Below are positions 10,151 to 20,832 of a DNA stretch of 64,000 nt, piece after piece. The DNA is from Isoetes taiwanensis. Lineage: Eukaryota; Streptophyta; Lycopodiopsida; Isoetales; Isoetaceae. Position numbers and translations under genes: made by a program. The first letter of the stretch is position 1; each line of letters opens with the position of its first letter. The stretch is taken from contig JAJEKV010000056.1 of NCBI GenBank assembly GCA_021234155.1, forward strand, positions 7,853,435 to 7,917,434. The letters run 5' to 3'. The notes below the pieces were generated by a model. The model did not search any database. It had not been told where the DNA came from and saw only the letters and a list, made by a program, of their open reading frames with translations.

Positions 10151-11129
10151 GTGACATCCATCTCGATGAACAAGAAGACTCGGAGCAAGCACAATGCTAG
10201 AAGTGTTCTTACTGGGAGATCAATCTTACTGGCTCCCGAGCAAAGTCCCATCAAAATCTACCTGTGCACTGTAGAAGCCTCACACACAAGACCTAATCTT
10301 ATATCCGTCAATGGTTCCATTGCTTCGGGGTGATTTTTACCCTCAGACACCATCGAGAACCTATGATTGTTCGTTGGTTGGCCTTGGAACCATGTCCAAA
10401 CTTTATACTTCCTTTAATTTATCTCAATTTGTGCTATAGCCTCCCAAGGTGCCTGCCCGTTATTCATAGCTCTCTTGATATGTATCGTGTTCTGCAAATT
10501 GATCTTCTACAGCCCATCATCTTCATAGAATCATTAGGCCTGTCATTTGCAAAGACTGGCACGAGATCGGTAGTTGTCGATCTATATCATAGGGAGAAAA
10601 GTGGATGAGATAGAAGTGGAAATGGATGGCAAGAAATTATCTGTAGGCAAAGTGAAAATCAAGGCTCATTGCATGACGCTTGTAATGATTAATTTGTTGT
10701 ATCCAAATCAACAAATTGAAGCCCTTTCTCTGGCACCCGCATCGGTCAAACATGCAATGTTTGGTTGAAACTTCCATCTTTAGTGCGTAACGTGGCATCT
10801 CGAACAAAAGCTTTGGCATTCAAAAACTCCTAAATGTTTTAAAGAAACGAATTTTATTTGACCACAAAATTTCACAGGAATTTGAAATTGAAGACTTGAG
10901 TGTGTGGAGCTCGATTAATCGGGACAGCCACGTGATTATCGCTTTCTCCTCAAAATTACTGTATATGCATTGGCCGACAAGAAGACTTGCTACCTCAACA
11001 AGTGTTCTGCCACCACCGCTGGTCCATTTGCTCACAGGTAGCACCTGGGCTATGTTCTATTCTATGATGTAGACAAAAATTCTTTTAAAAGGCATTTAAC
11101 AGAATTCCTCCATTGCTCTGCCTCCCCAC

Positions 11130-11300
11130 TTAGAATATGATCTCCGGTATTCCTCAACAAGAATTTTGAATGCCGAAATATTCAAAACCCCACCTTTTTG
11201 TTTTGAGAAAGATATACAAATAACTTTCAAGAAGTTATCCGTGAACACCAAGAAATATCAGGCTCACAGAGCAGGCACGCTGACAGACGCGGTGAATCAA
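11130..11300 (-). pseudogene. Copia-1 integrase core fragment
   Basis: Minus-strand reading gives YFLVFTDNF, then SFSKQKGGVLNISAFKILVEEY, matching the copia integrase segment RYFLVFTDDFSRK and YFLKQKGEVF..FK.FK.LVE. The second catalytic Asp region is FTDN rather than FTDD. Only this block of the integrase is clear; the rest is scrambled by frameshifts. Confidence 0.65.
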
Positions 11301-12633
11301 AGCAAGTTTGGTTGTGGCTGTGACTCAAATGTCGAAATTAAGTTCTGGGTAGCCTTTACCTAAAGACAAATGTTGCATGGTGCCTTTTGATGTTACTCCT
11401 GAATATATTGCAAACTTATTTGAAAACTTTACCTCCAAACCAACAACGGAGTTTCAAGACGAGACTAAATTGCGGAAGTTATTTAAACATGTAATACCCC
11501 GAAAGGTTTTCACGTAATTGAGAATAATGTTGCTGCACCATAAGCCGCCATGTGGGGTATTGAATATGATCATCCCCCATTTTGATGACCCGATGTACAT
11601 AGCATGATAACTTACAAAAATTCTGTTAAAGTCATATGACTTGTCGCTCAATCAACATACTGGTAAGCTACATCCTCAAACATCAGACACAAATATTCAA
11701 GGCCAAATTTTTGTTCTTCCGTTCGATTGATCTTCTCGCCAATGTCATAGCCAGGCCAAAAGTTGAACCGAGTCAGTCTAAATTCAGCCGTGCCCCTCAC
11801 TTTGGCAACGGCAAGTGATCTGCGTCTCTTTAGATGAAGACTTATCCCTTGTTGAACCCTTGAACTTTCTAGTACATCATCAAACTATCACCGTAAAAAC
11901 ACTTTGTTTTGAGCCGCTGACGGCTTCGCCTTCAACCCATCCGTAGCTTTTTCAAAAGTATAACCCATTGCATCGCCCTTCGATGACTAATCCTTCAAAA
12001 GATTGTGGAAATATCACTGCAACATGCATAAGTTTCATCTTCAACGATGTTGATGTCCAATCTTAAAGGATTGATATCTAGCAAATCGCTTATGGTACAA
12101 ATATGATCCATGAAGTCTTCTCTTCATTCAAACAAAGGTTATAGGTTCTTATGTAGAGCTAACCAATTTCCAAATAAACGGATGCAAAGGGTTTACCAAA
12201 TGCGCCAAATTGCATTACGCAAAGCTTGCCCCTTACCAATCGCACAGAGCATTCAAGATTCTGAACAAATGACTATCCTCGGGCTTTTCGATCTTTTCTC
12301 AAAAAGATCATCGCGTGAGCATCATTGCCGTGATCAGCAGATCGAAAGCGTAGATATTTGCCGAGGTAGCCATGCTACCATCCAACCGATACCTTGACAA
12401 CATTCCGCAGTCTCTTTGTCTTGGCAACATTTGAACCGCTATTTCCGCAGCTTCGGAAATTCTTTCCGTGAAGCGAGAAAAACTCTCATCAGAGGCGTAA
12501 AGCGGTGCCGGAATTCTTCCATAAAGATGTAGATGGTCGCTAAGGCACGCAGCAGCAGATGAAATTAACTCATGAAAGCGCTAAACACAAGTACGCACGT
12601 GAATAATTCTTCTTTAACTACGGGCCCATAACC
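11301..12633 (-). pseudogene. Copia-1 gag/protease region, badly decayed
   Basis: By position between the 5' LTR and the integrase this should be gag and protease. I see no intact zinc knuckle. The sequence just inside the 5' LTR (minus-strand GGTTATGGGCCC, at 12622-12633) stands where a primer-binding site would be, but it matches the initiator-Met complement TGGTATCAGAGCC only weakly. Confidence 0.45.
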
Positions 12634-12888
12634 TATTAAGATTATAGAAATACAACAACACTTTTCCCAAAATGCAGAACGTTGTTTAGATCAAATAAAA
12701 AATGAACAAAGGATAATGATCAACAGGGTCAAGAAGCAAGTGATAATTCTACATTTATGAATCAACTTAAATACATAACATATGCAAAAGATTCTCGCTC
12801 GGGTTTAAGGGCATAAACTTCAATTCCCAACTGTCAAGTTAGTTCATAATTTAAGCATATAACTAGGGCTTGATTTAGAATTCTAACA
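12634..12888 (-). repeat. 5' LTR of Copia-1
   Basis: A 255-bp partner of 8709-8970. It begins on the minus strand with TGTTAGAATTC and ends near CTTAATA, where the canonical CA has become TA. It is followed outward by the CAATG target duplication. Confidence 0.9.
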
Positions 12889-12893
12889 CAATG

Positions 12894-13440
12894 CACAAAT
12901 ATAGAAAAAACTCCGTAAGCTCCATTACTTCAGCCCCATGCCCTTATTACAAGAGATATGTGATGGAAGATTTAATAGGATGAACCGGAAGAACTGGACA
13001 CCTGCTTGCAAAAAAAGTGAGGGCGCAAGAATTGGCACTATTTTTTTTTTTAAATGCCAAGGTCATTCGTGAGAAGAAGAAAGTGTGGTACTCATCGCCA
13101 AAGGCCGCATCAGCGAGGATTTGCCACGCCTTCTTCAACGGGAGTCTCCCGATTGTTGCTTTTACATAGCCCCAAGCGCTATCTTACTTCCGCCTTCATC
13201 TTCAACAAAACCCAGATATAACCGTCCGCATCATAACCTTGGCCTCATTACCAAATTTATGGTAAAGATTATACTACCAACGCATGAGTGCAAGAGATCT
13301 GGCCCCCGGCTTCCATTTCCAAAAGTATAGAAGCCTAAATAATTCAAACCGCGCCCCGACTGCAAAGGCAATCTAGTGAAAACAATGGCAATGTAATCGG
13401 AGCCCGTAGCAGTAGCTTATCGGGAGAATTGCTTCCAGAA
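12894..13440. other. Spacer between the two copia elements
   Basis: A 63-codon minus-strand frame (13138-12947; extendable upstream as VKATIGRLPLKKAWQILADA) is open but matches no family I know. Otherwise no feature is seen. Confidence 0.3.
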
Positions 13441-13445
13441 AGAAT

Positions 13446-13733
13446 TGTTAGAAAATGGGTCACCGCATGTGCCTACCGATAATGGGCGCGTGCATAATCG
13501 TCAGGATCGGGCGGGACTAACCGACCGCAGAAGAATTAGTAGAAATGCGTTGCAGACTCCGCTGGCAGGAGACGCAGCGTCGGGCAAAGAAATTGAGCCT
13601 GGATTGGCTTGTGTGAAGTTCACCAAGCAAGCAAGGAAGATCGAGAAGGAAATTGTTTTATCTCTCAACTAAGGCTTGGGTCATCGCTTGACAGACAGTA
13701 AGTTGATCCTCATTATTGCAATTTAGATTATCG
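13446..13733 (+). repeat. 5' LTR of Copia-2
   Basis: A 288-bp LTR starting TGTTAGAAAATGGGTCACCG and ending ATTTAGATTATC followed by G, where the 3' copy ends ATTATCA. The two LTRs align throughout but differ by many short indels as well as substitutions. Confidence 0.92.
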
Positions 13734-13744
13734 CGGTACGAGCC
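13734..13744 (+). other. Primer-binding site of Copia-2
   Basis: CGGTACGAGCC directly follows the 5' LTR and resembles the complement of the plant initiator methionine tRNA 3' end (TGGTATCAGAGCC) with a substitution and a gap. Confidence 0.7.
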
Positions 13745-13799
13745 AAAACAAGCAGACAGCAAGCGCACTTGCATTGACCCATATTCAGCAATCGAGGTA

Positions 13800-15000
13800 T
13801 TTGATGGAGAGATTGATCCCACGGAAGGCTAAAAATTATGCAAGTTTAAAGATGGATAAACTCGGGATATTGTAGACCCGGCAGCTCGAGAGGCGTAAGA
13901 TTAAGGGAAAAGGCAAAGAGCCCCATCAGTAGCACCGAAAATCATGGTAAAAGGAGTTCTGGCAAAGAAGAAGCCGATTTCCAGTTGGTAGGAAGAGAGA
14001 GGAGAGGGCAAGAGCCATCATCATGGTCAAGCTTAGTGGAGATATCATGTTGAGATTCGTAATATGGCGCCAGCCAGACATGTGGATATTTGTTGAAAGG
14101 TATGAGGAGGTAACCCTCATCTCGATCGATGTATTGAAATGAGATTGTGCACCCCGGCACACGTAGCGGAGACAAAGTGCGGTGATATCTTCCTGGAATT
14201 AATTCTATTTACGACTTGAAGGAGTCGGGAAAAGATACCGTATAAAGCCAAGGTGAATGATGTCACGTGGCATTCCGTGAGATTTTTAAGGATGTTGCTG
14301 ATCGACGAGACGCACAAATCAAGACGATGGATGAGGCCATTGAAGCCATAAGAACCGACTGGAACAAGAGTTAGTGGCGTATCACCAAAAGAGTGCAACA
14401 AGTTGAGCAAAGAAAGACAAAGAAGAGAGCGAGACTGCTGCTCTCACACAAGAGAAAGGGACGTGGCCAATGGAGAGGCCGAGAAGAGAAAGCATAACAA
14501 TGCTATGGGTGCCAAGAATATGGTCACATAAAAGCGAGTTTCCAATAGATGGAAGTGGAGCGTAGGACGATCACGGATCATGGAGAGCACGAGCCAATTC
14601 GGGTGGCGAGTGTGTTTATCAAACCCGATGGTAAGACACAAACCAAAACTCCACCATTGAGCCGCAATCTGATCAAGAAGTGGGTAAATTCATTTTAAAT
14701 TTATCAATGACGTGTTATTTAACGTTTGCAAATCCAATTTTATGCAGAGGTTACTGTCTTAACTTAGATTCGTGAGTCGAAGTCTCCGTAGTAAACCCAA
14801 TGAGTTACTTAAAAATGTTGAATCACGTAAGAGTTGGGAGCTGCTCAAATGGGTAATGGTGCCGAAAGGGTGAGGGTATCTAGACACCCGAGAATTAGAG
14901 TTGCAACCCAGTGAGGAAGAGCAGTTTCAAAGACAACGGACACTTGCATACGAATGCTTTTTAATTTAAAAATAAGGTAAACACAGATAATGATTTGATT
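13800..15000 (+). pseudogene. Copia-2 gag with zinc knuckle
   Basis: The clearest piece is the CCHC knuckle CYGCQEYGHIKASF at 14501-14542: CX2CX4H is present but the final Cys is lost (Phe at that position). Preceding basic, Arg/Lys-rich sequence fits the region before a copia nucleocapsid knuckle. The rest of gag is recognisable only by position, because of frameshifts. Confidence 0.65.
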
Positions 15001-15209
15001 TGCTTTTCCATGGATGCAACAAAAGGATGGTGTTAAAAATATTTGAAGCTCAAAAGAAATGGAACTATTCCGCTAGACCCAAAGAGCATCACGAAGTTTC
15101 GCTTTGAATGACCCGCACTGGGTGGCATTTGGAGGCTAGGGCATGCAAATTATAACAAAGATCCAAATAGCAAAGAAAATGATGAATTGTTGGATGATTT
15201 ATCTCTTTA

Positions 15210-15610
15210 GTAATTCGCATCATGCATATGTGAAGCATGCATAAGCTGGGTAAACGGCATCAGGGCTGCTCGAATACAGGAAGTTCTGTATTTGAAAAAT
15301 TGGAATTAATTCATTCGGGACAGCTCAGGACCCATGCAAGTAGAAAGTCTCTTGAGGCAAATCGGGGAGCTTTGCCAATACTTATTGATGATGCCACCGT
15401 GCGCATCTGTTATTTCCTTAGGTCAAAGGACCGTGTGTTCAACAAGCCAAGCTCTTCTACCCAGGTAGAGCGAGAAACGCCACCGCATGTAAAATGCTTG
15501 GAGAACGGACCGTGGTGGAGAATACAAGCATCGACGAAGCTTGAAGAGTTCGCCGCCCATGGAATCAAGGCAACATACATGCTCTGCACACACCGCGAAC
15601 AGTAATGGAG
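15210..15610 (+). pseudogene. Copia-2 integrase core
   Basis: The 122-codon open stretch at 15237-15605 contains HKLGKRHQGCS, LELIHSGQLRTH, ILIDDATVRICYFLRSKDRV. The copia consensus is GK.HR..F, LELIHSD.CGP and FIDD.TR..W.YFL..K. The first catalytic Asp (IHSD) is Gly here; the second-strand IDD is kept. Later text near 15895-15912 (DEEVTGYRL) matches the conserved integrase C-terminal segment. Confidence 0.8.
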
Positions 15611-16399
15611 TGGCGTAGCCGGAAAATCTGGACTATCATAATGCAGCTAGATGTATGCTCAAACATGTGTGTTTGCCAAACTATCAGGGAGAAGTCAAGC
15701 AGCTTGCATGTTATATACAAAATAGACTCCCACGCTAGCTAAAGGAGGAGTACCAAGAAATATGGGTGTGTAGAAGGCACCTAAGAGCTGTAGAGATTCA
15801 AGATATATGGATGTCTTGCATATATGTTGGTCCCGAAGAATTGAGGAGAAAACTTGATAACAAGAGCATTCAGACATTTTTGGTAGGGTATGATGAAGAA
15901 GTCACTGGGTATAGATTAAAGTGACCCGATCACGCCAAAAGATCTTATATATAAGTAGAGATGTTGTGTTCAATGAGGTGTTGTTATATAAAATAGAAAG
16001 ATCTCGACAAGTTGGAGAGGAAAGAATGACACCGGGCAGAGTATATTGAGGACAATGATGCACGTAGCTATGTTGATGAACAAAAACATGAATCTTTGAT
16101 ATGGGAGGAACCTGATGAGTGCATGAGGTCATACTGGGTGCACTCTATGTAACGGAAGAGGCGCATGAGGAGTGCATGAGGCTATGGGGAGAGGTCGATA
16201 GTGCACGACAAGTTGCGCGATGAAGCAGACAAGAAGTAATGATGAAGGAGAGCACGAGAAACACGTGAATGGAAGAAGCAAAGTCAATCGAAGACCCAAG
16301 AGGCGTGAGTATCTAAGAAAAGAAGTAGAACCAACAAAGCCGAACTTCACTTTGGACCCCGAGCTTTATGGCGTAATCCAAAAGGGTACCAAAGCCAAA

Positions 16400-17100
16400 G
16401 GTGATATCTAGCATAGTAGAGCCAAGAACAGAGCAAAATACAACGATCTCGATGCAAAGAAATGGAAGGAAGCAATGGAAGAGAATTAAACTCTTTTCAA
16501 GCAAACAGATTTATGAGTTGGGTAACCTCGTAGGGGTGGGGAGCAAGTGGTTGTCAAAAATTAAAAGAAATGCCGATGGATCCGGAGAGGTAACAAAGCT
16601 CCTGCTGGTTGCGGCGGGTACACGCAGAACCCGGAGTTGATTACAAAGCATACCGCCTTACATCGTGAAGTGCTTGGCCAGTGGGCGGGCATTGTTGGCA
16701 CTTGCCGTTCAAAGGAATGTGGATATAGAACATATGGATGTCAAAACCCAAGACCCTAAATGGTGGTGACTTGAAGAGGAAATATACATGGAATGTAGAG
16801 GGGTGGAGAAAGGAGCAAACATGGTGTGTTAAAAGGCAAATTTGGCTTGGAGGCAAGCGTCGAGTACGGTATTTAGCATGAACAGATTATATCTATCAGC
16901 TATTAAACCAAACTGCTGTACTTGCATGATGTGAGAGAAGAGAACAAATGCCCTCATTATATAATTATACGTAGATGACGACTTCCACGAAGTACGACAG
17001 GGAATGGACAGGTGCAAGATGTTGTTAAAGAGTCGCTGTGATGACAAGTGGAGAACCTAAAAATGGTTGGAATGTAAAGTCAAAAAAGAATAGGCTAAAG
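16400..17100 (+). pseudogene. Copia-2 reverse transcriptase
   Basis: In broken frames one reads NDLDAKKWKEAMEEN (about 16443-16488), SKIKRNADGSGEVTKLLLVA (about 16552-16613), GVDYKAYRL, LALAVQRNVDIEHMDVKT (about 16693-16746), LNGDLEEEIYMEC and the catalytic YVDDD at 16968-16982. These match the copia RT in order: W..AM..E, WVFKIKRNADGS, LALA...M...QMDVKTAFLNG.L.EEIYM, YVDD. Catalytic residues survive although the frame changes at least five times. Confidence 0.88.
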
Positions 17101-17439
17101 GGGGGAAACAGATGACATGTGATAATATATCAAGAAAGATGTCGGATAAATTTGGAATGCAAGAATGCAATCCGCTTAAACCCCTATCAGGTTGCACAAG
17201 AATCGAAGAAATGTGTCCAAAAACCGCACCGAAGTTGAAGAAATGAGAAGAAAGCCCCATCGTGAGTTGATAGCGCCCGCTTTTACGCAATGTAATTGTG
17301 CCAAGACCAGACATCACATATGCGGTCAATTTATTAAGTGCCACAATAATAATCCTGCAGTAAAGACCGGATAGCTCGCTAAGTTTAGTATTGAGATATT
17401 TTGAAGGAACAATCAATAAGGCAATCTCTACCAATAATA

Positions 17440-17930
17440 AGGCTTAATAAATATGACCGATAGGATTTGCAGATGTCGATTATGTTGATGTAGATGATGA
17501 GATCTACATCTCGGATATGTTTGCAAGATTGGGAAACGCTCCATATTGTGGGCAAGCAAAAAAGCAAGAATGTGTGGCCAAGTCGAGCTGCCAGAAGGTA
17601 GTATGTGCGCCTCGCCATAAAGATCGAGAGATCATATGGTTGAGGAGAATGCTCAAATGAACCTGGCCATACCCATCAATGAAAAGGCAACGCCGCTTCA
17701 TTGCGATAATAAAAGTGGAGTAGCAATGTGCAATCCCTCGCTTTGCCACTTAGGACTAAGCACACAGAGATCCATCACCATTTCATAAGGAGACCTAAGT
17801 TGAGAAAGGAGAAATAGAAGTAAAGACACCCCACAAATGCACAACAAAGACATGCTAACGAAGTGCTAACAGAGCCCGTCGATTTGGGCTAAAACAAGTA
17901 GGAATTTTGAGTGTAACAGTCGAGGGGAGA
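17440..17930 (+). pseudogene. Copia-2 RNase H and 3' tail
   Basis: Segments read FADADYVDVDDEIYISDMFA with RLGNAP, then KKQECVAKSSCQKV, then HTEIHHHFIRRPKLRKE and SRGEMLEM running into the LTR. These correspond to copia RNase H (GF.DADYAGD.D.RKS..GY, SKKQ..VA.SS.EAEY, HI..HHFIR). The end abuts the polypurine tract at 17921-17930. Confidence 0.85.
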
Positions 17931-18234
17931 TGTTAGAAATGGGTCACCGTATAGTGTCACCGATAATGGCGATGGACCGTCAGACCGAAGGGACTAACCG
18001 AATCGCGCAGAAGACAAAAGGGCAAATGGATTAAAGGCGAGAAATGCAAGCAGAGACTGCCAAGCAGGAGACGAAAGGTGTCGAAGAAATTGAGCTTCCG
18101 ATTGGTCTTCGGTGAAGCTCGACTAAGGTAAAGGCGTGAAGATCGAGAAGGAAACTGCTTTTATCTCTCCGCAACTATGTGCTTGGGTCAGTTTGGAGAC
18201 GTGTAAGTTGATCCGACATAATTTAGGATTATCA
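17931..18234 (+). repeat. 3' LTR of Copia-2
   Basis: A 304-bp LTR, TGTTAGAAATGGGTCACCG to GGATTATCA, followed by the AGAAT duplication. Confidence 0.93.
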
Positions 18235-18239
18235 AGAAT

Positions 18240-19103
18240 AAGCATGTCGACTGCATGACCAGAAATTGGGAAAGAAACAATATTGAGAAATAGCCTTTAG
18301 ATGCATTTATCTGAGGTAGACCACGCAGAATCGGAGAACCTACTCAACAAATTGCCTCAAACAAAAATAAAAGTGTGAATGTAAATTGTATCTCTATTAT
18401 ATATGTAGCGATAGCTGAAGCGATGATGAATTTTTAAGGAAAGCCACAAAAAGTTGGTTGATGGATATCATTAACACACCTCAATTGGTATAAAAATAAA
18501 AAACAAATGTCTCAATACACATTTGAACAAACAAGCCCCATTAATAGCGCCACAAATAAAAGTGTGCCATTTTAGGATAATAAGAATGTCACCAAGATAT
18601 ATACTTCACGACCTATCGTCTCCTCGGGTAACGCTAAAAACTATTCTATTCTATACATATTTACATGTACCGCTTGCGCTGTACGTAACTAAAAGCTATA
18701 GACAACACAACTCACAACAACAACGGCCCTGGCTAAAAGCTTCAGATATCAACAAAATGCATTCTCTTTAATGTGCCACTCTTCCTAACACCAAGAGGCT
18801 TAGAAGACAAATCAATACCTCATCTCTCTTCTACCACAAGATGGCATCACATTTTCCTTCCATTAAGTAACATCTATAGATCCAATATAAGAATCTAATT
18901 AGTTGATCTCAGATAGTAATAGTCAAAAAATATATTCACTTATTTTTCGCTTTAACGCATCTATTCATGTTATTGTAATTTTGAAGGACAAAACAATGTT
19001 ATTAAAATGGGGAAAAAATTATATGAGGATGCTAAATGAGGCATCCTTAACATAAGAATGTTATTTAGAAGTTAAATATTGATCATGCAAGAGCGCATAT
19101 TTT
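18240..19103. other. Intergenic spacer
   Basis: AT-rich sequence without a recognisable gene. A short CTATTCTATTCTATAC run at 18643-18658 belongs to the same pentanucleotide family seen upstream of the USP gene. Confidence 0.35.
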
Positions 19104-19495
19104 AATTTCAACCATGGTTGCATAAATAAAACAGAAGTTTCGATCACTCCTTTCAGATTTTTTCTTTCCTCGCAGCTATAGCTTCTGGATTATGTTTGTT
19201 ACCGGGTCGATCTATCCCCTTCATGAAGATATATAATTGTCCTTTATGTTGCTCTCCGCAAGAGCAAAACATGACATGCATTCTTCCCTCTAGGTTCCTT
19301 TTTCTTCTTGGTATGTGTAAGTATTATTTCAATTTCAACCATGATTGCATAAATAGAATAGTTTGATCACTCTTTTCTAGATTGTTTCTTTTCTTGCAGC
19401 TGCGCTTCTGGGATTATCATGACACGCCCGGACTATCCCTTCATGAAGATGTGGTTACCAAGTCCCTTTATATTGCTTCGCATGAGCAAAACATG
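19104..19495. repeat. Direct duplication, two ~165-bp copies
   Basis: The copies are 19104-19273 and 19331-19495. Shared blocks include AATTTCAACCATG.TTGCATAAAT, GATCACTC.TTTC.GATT, CTATCCC.TTCATGAAGAT and GAGCAAAACATG. Both copies carry CTCGCAGCT or CTTGCAGCT, a splice-acceptor-like word, so they could derive from a duplicated exon edge, but no protein match is visible. Confidence 0.7.
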
Positions 19496-20832
19496 GTTAC
19501 GTATCATTGTAAAGTTATAGTCCTTGGTAACTCGAAACGCAACAGATGGAGCATTCTTAAAATTGGTCTCATAGACCTGCCCTCACCTTCCCATTTTACT
19601 GCAAATTGGCCAGCTACAAATCAAATTTAAATGTCTCAATGCAACTACTAGGTCTTGATCAAGAACACGCCAAAATTGGTAGGAAGAATATTCATTTTAT
19701 GCACCACAATGCAAAGAAAGAGCTGGATCAATTTTTTTAGTCACCAGAGAATCTAGTAGAGATCGCCCCCTTTATCACCTTAAGGTAGAGGTACTGCCTG
19801 GCAGGCCTTTAGGGGGGTAAGCGCCACGCCCTACTCCCCCACCAATGAGAGAGGAAATTTCATGACGCACATGGCGCCAGAATGACACACACGTTGCAAA
19901 AACAATAAATAAAGTCAGGGGGACCCACGGTTACCCCGGTGCCCTGCCATTACTTGATGTAATATAGCCTGAAATTCACTGAAATTTCCTGCCCCTCTCA
20001 TTATCAATGTTAGTTGTGGAAGCATTTTTTTATGTGTTTAAACTTAAAGTTGCCATGGAATCTTGTACGATTTCGTAATATTTTTTTTCATCGCATTTTG
20101 CATCATCAAACCCATCCCCACAGCAAATAGACAGGCATAGCCCTCCCCCACGAAAATCATCAAGTTTAATGCCATGTTTAGGCTCAAATTATGCCGCCTA
20201 TTTTCATCTTACCTAGTATTAATGGGAGAAAGAAGGCAAAAGTTTTAGTTACGATGGAACAACATTTTGAAGTTATTTGAAGTACTTCTGAGCTAAAACA
20301 TGGCCTTTTGGACGGCTAGTATTTGGTTTTTGTGTTTTGCCGTCCATGCCAAATTGGTTGGTGGAACATAACCTACTTTCACCCATGCCACCCTGGCCCG
20401 TATATATGAGTACGTATTGCAAAGGAAAAGGACACGCCCTTCAAACAGTAATAAATAGTTGTTAAACCCCCGCTCAACGCAAGTTCCCTCCATTTTGCCG
20501 CCAAACTTAACTAAGGGTGCCTCATAGTTTACTGGAACCTCCGTGTTAACTGAAGGCAAACCGGGTCTGGTCTGCTATTCCGATGTTCCATGGTGATAAG
20601 AACATCAGCCATGAGATAAGAATGGATCAGTGGTCGAGGTTAAGAACCTTATTTGGAAAGTAATCCGAGGATTTACTTTCGACCCGATTCGACCTCATCC
20701 AGGTCCCCCGTCTGCCCGTCCGGCAAACCCTAACCCTAATAAACCCCAAGGCAATGACTAGACATTGATGCCCTTCCCGCAACTATCTTCTGAAAAAATA
20801 AATAACCTTATACCTACCATGTGATGAACCAT
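19496..20832. other. Intergenic spacer with telomere-like motif
   Basis: No gene is recognised. The 15-base AAACCCTAACCCTAA at 20725-20739 is two units of the plant telomeric repeat or a telo-box. It lies just beyond the 3' end of the minus-strand USP pseudogene. A GC-richer patch with GGCAGGCC and GGGGGG lies near 19790-19850. Confidence 0.35.

Larger units (their letters stand above)
8704..12893 (-). mobile_element. Ty1/copia LTR retrotransposon (Copia-1), decayed, with CAATG target duplication
   Basis: The element spans 8709-12888 on the minus strand. The LTRs are 8709-8970 and 12634-12888, with TGTTA...TAACA termini. The 5-bp sequence CAATG directly abuts both ends (8704-8708 and 12889-12893), an exact target-site duplication. 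A purine tract on the minus strand (AAGGAGAAG) adjoins the 3' LTR at 8971-8980. Internal order on the minus strand is gag remnants, integrase core (YFLVFTDNF at about 11240-11262), reverse transcriptase with YVDD, then RNase H, which is copia order. At 4.18 kb it is shorter than a typical 4.5-5 kb element, so internal deletions are likely. Multiple stops and frameshifts make it non-autonomous. Confidence 0.92.
13441..18239 (+). mobile_element. Ty1/copia LTR retrotransposon (Copia-2), structurally complete, ORF broken
   Basis: The element spans 13446-18234 (4.79 kb), a normal copia length. LTRs are 13446-13733 and 17931-18234. An exact 5-bp duplication, AGAAT, flanks it (13441-13445 and 18235-18239). 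A primer site next to the 5' LTR reads CGGTACGAGCC (13734-13744), near the initiator-Met type TGGTATCAGAGCC. The polypurine tract CGAGGGGAGA (17921-17930) touches the 3' LTR. Coding blocks follow copia order: gag zinc knuckle, integrase, reverse transcriptase with YVDD, RNase H. Almost every block lies in a different frame from the next, through one- and two-base indels. It shares no obvious LTR similarity with Copia-1, so it is a different family. Confidence 0.95.

Noticed and set aside
12947-13138. 63-codon minus-strand frame (RLPLKKAWQILADA) as a gene
   Set aside because: No recognisable family or splice context; likely chance.
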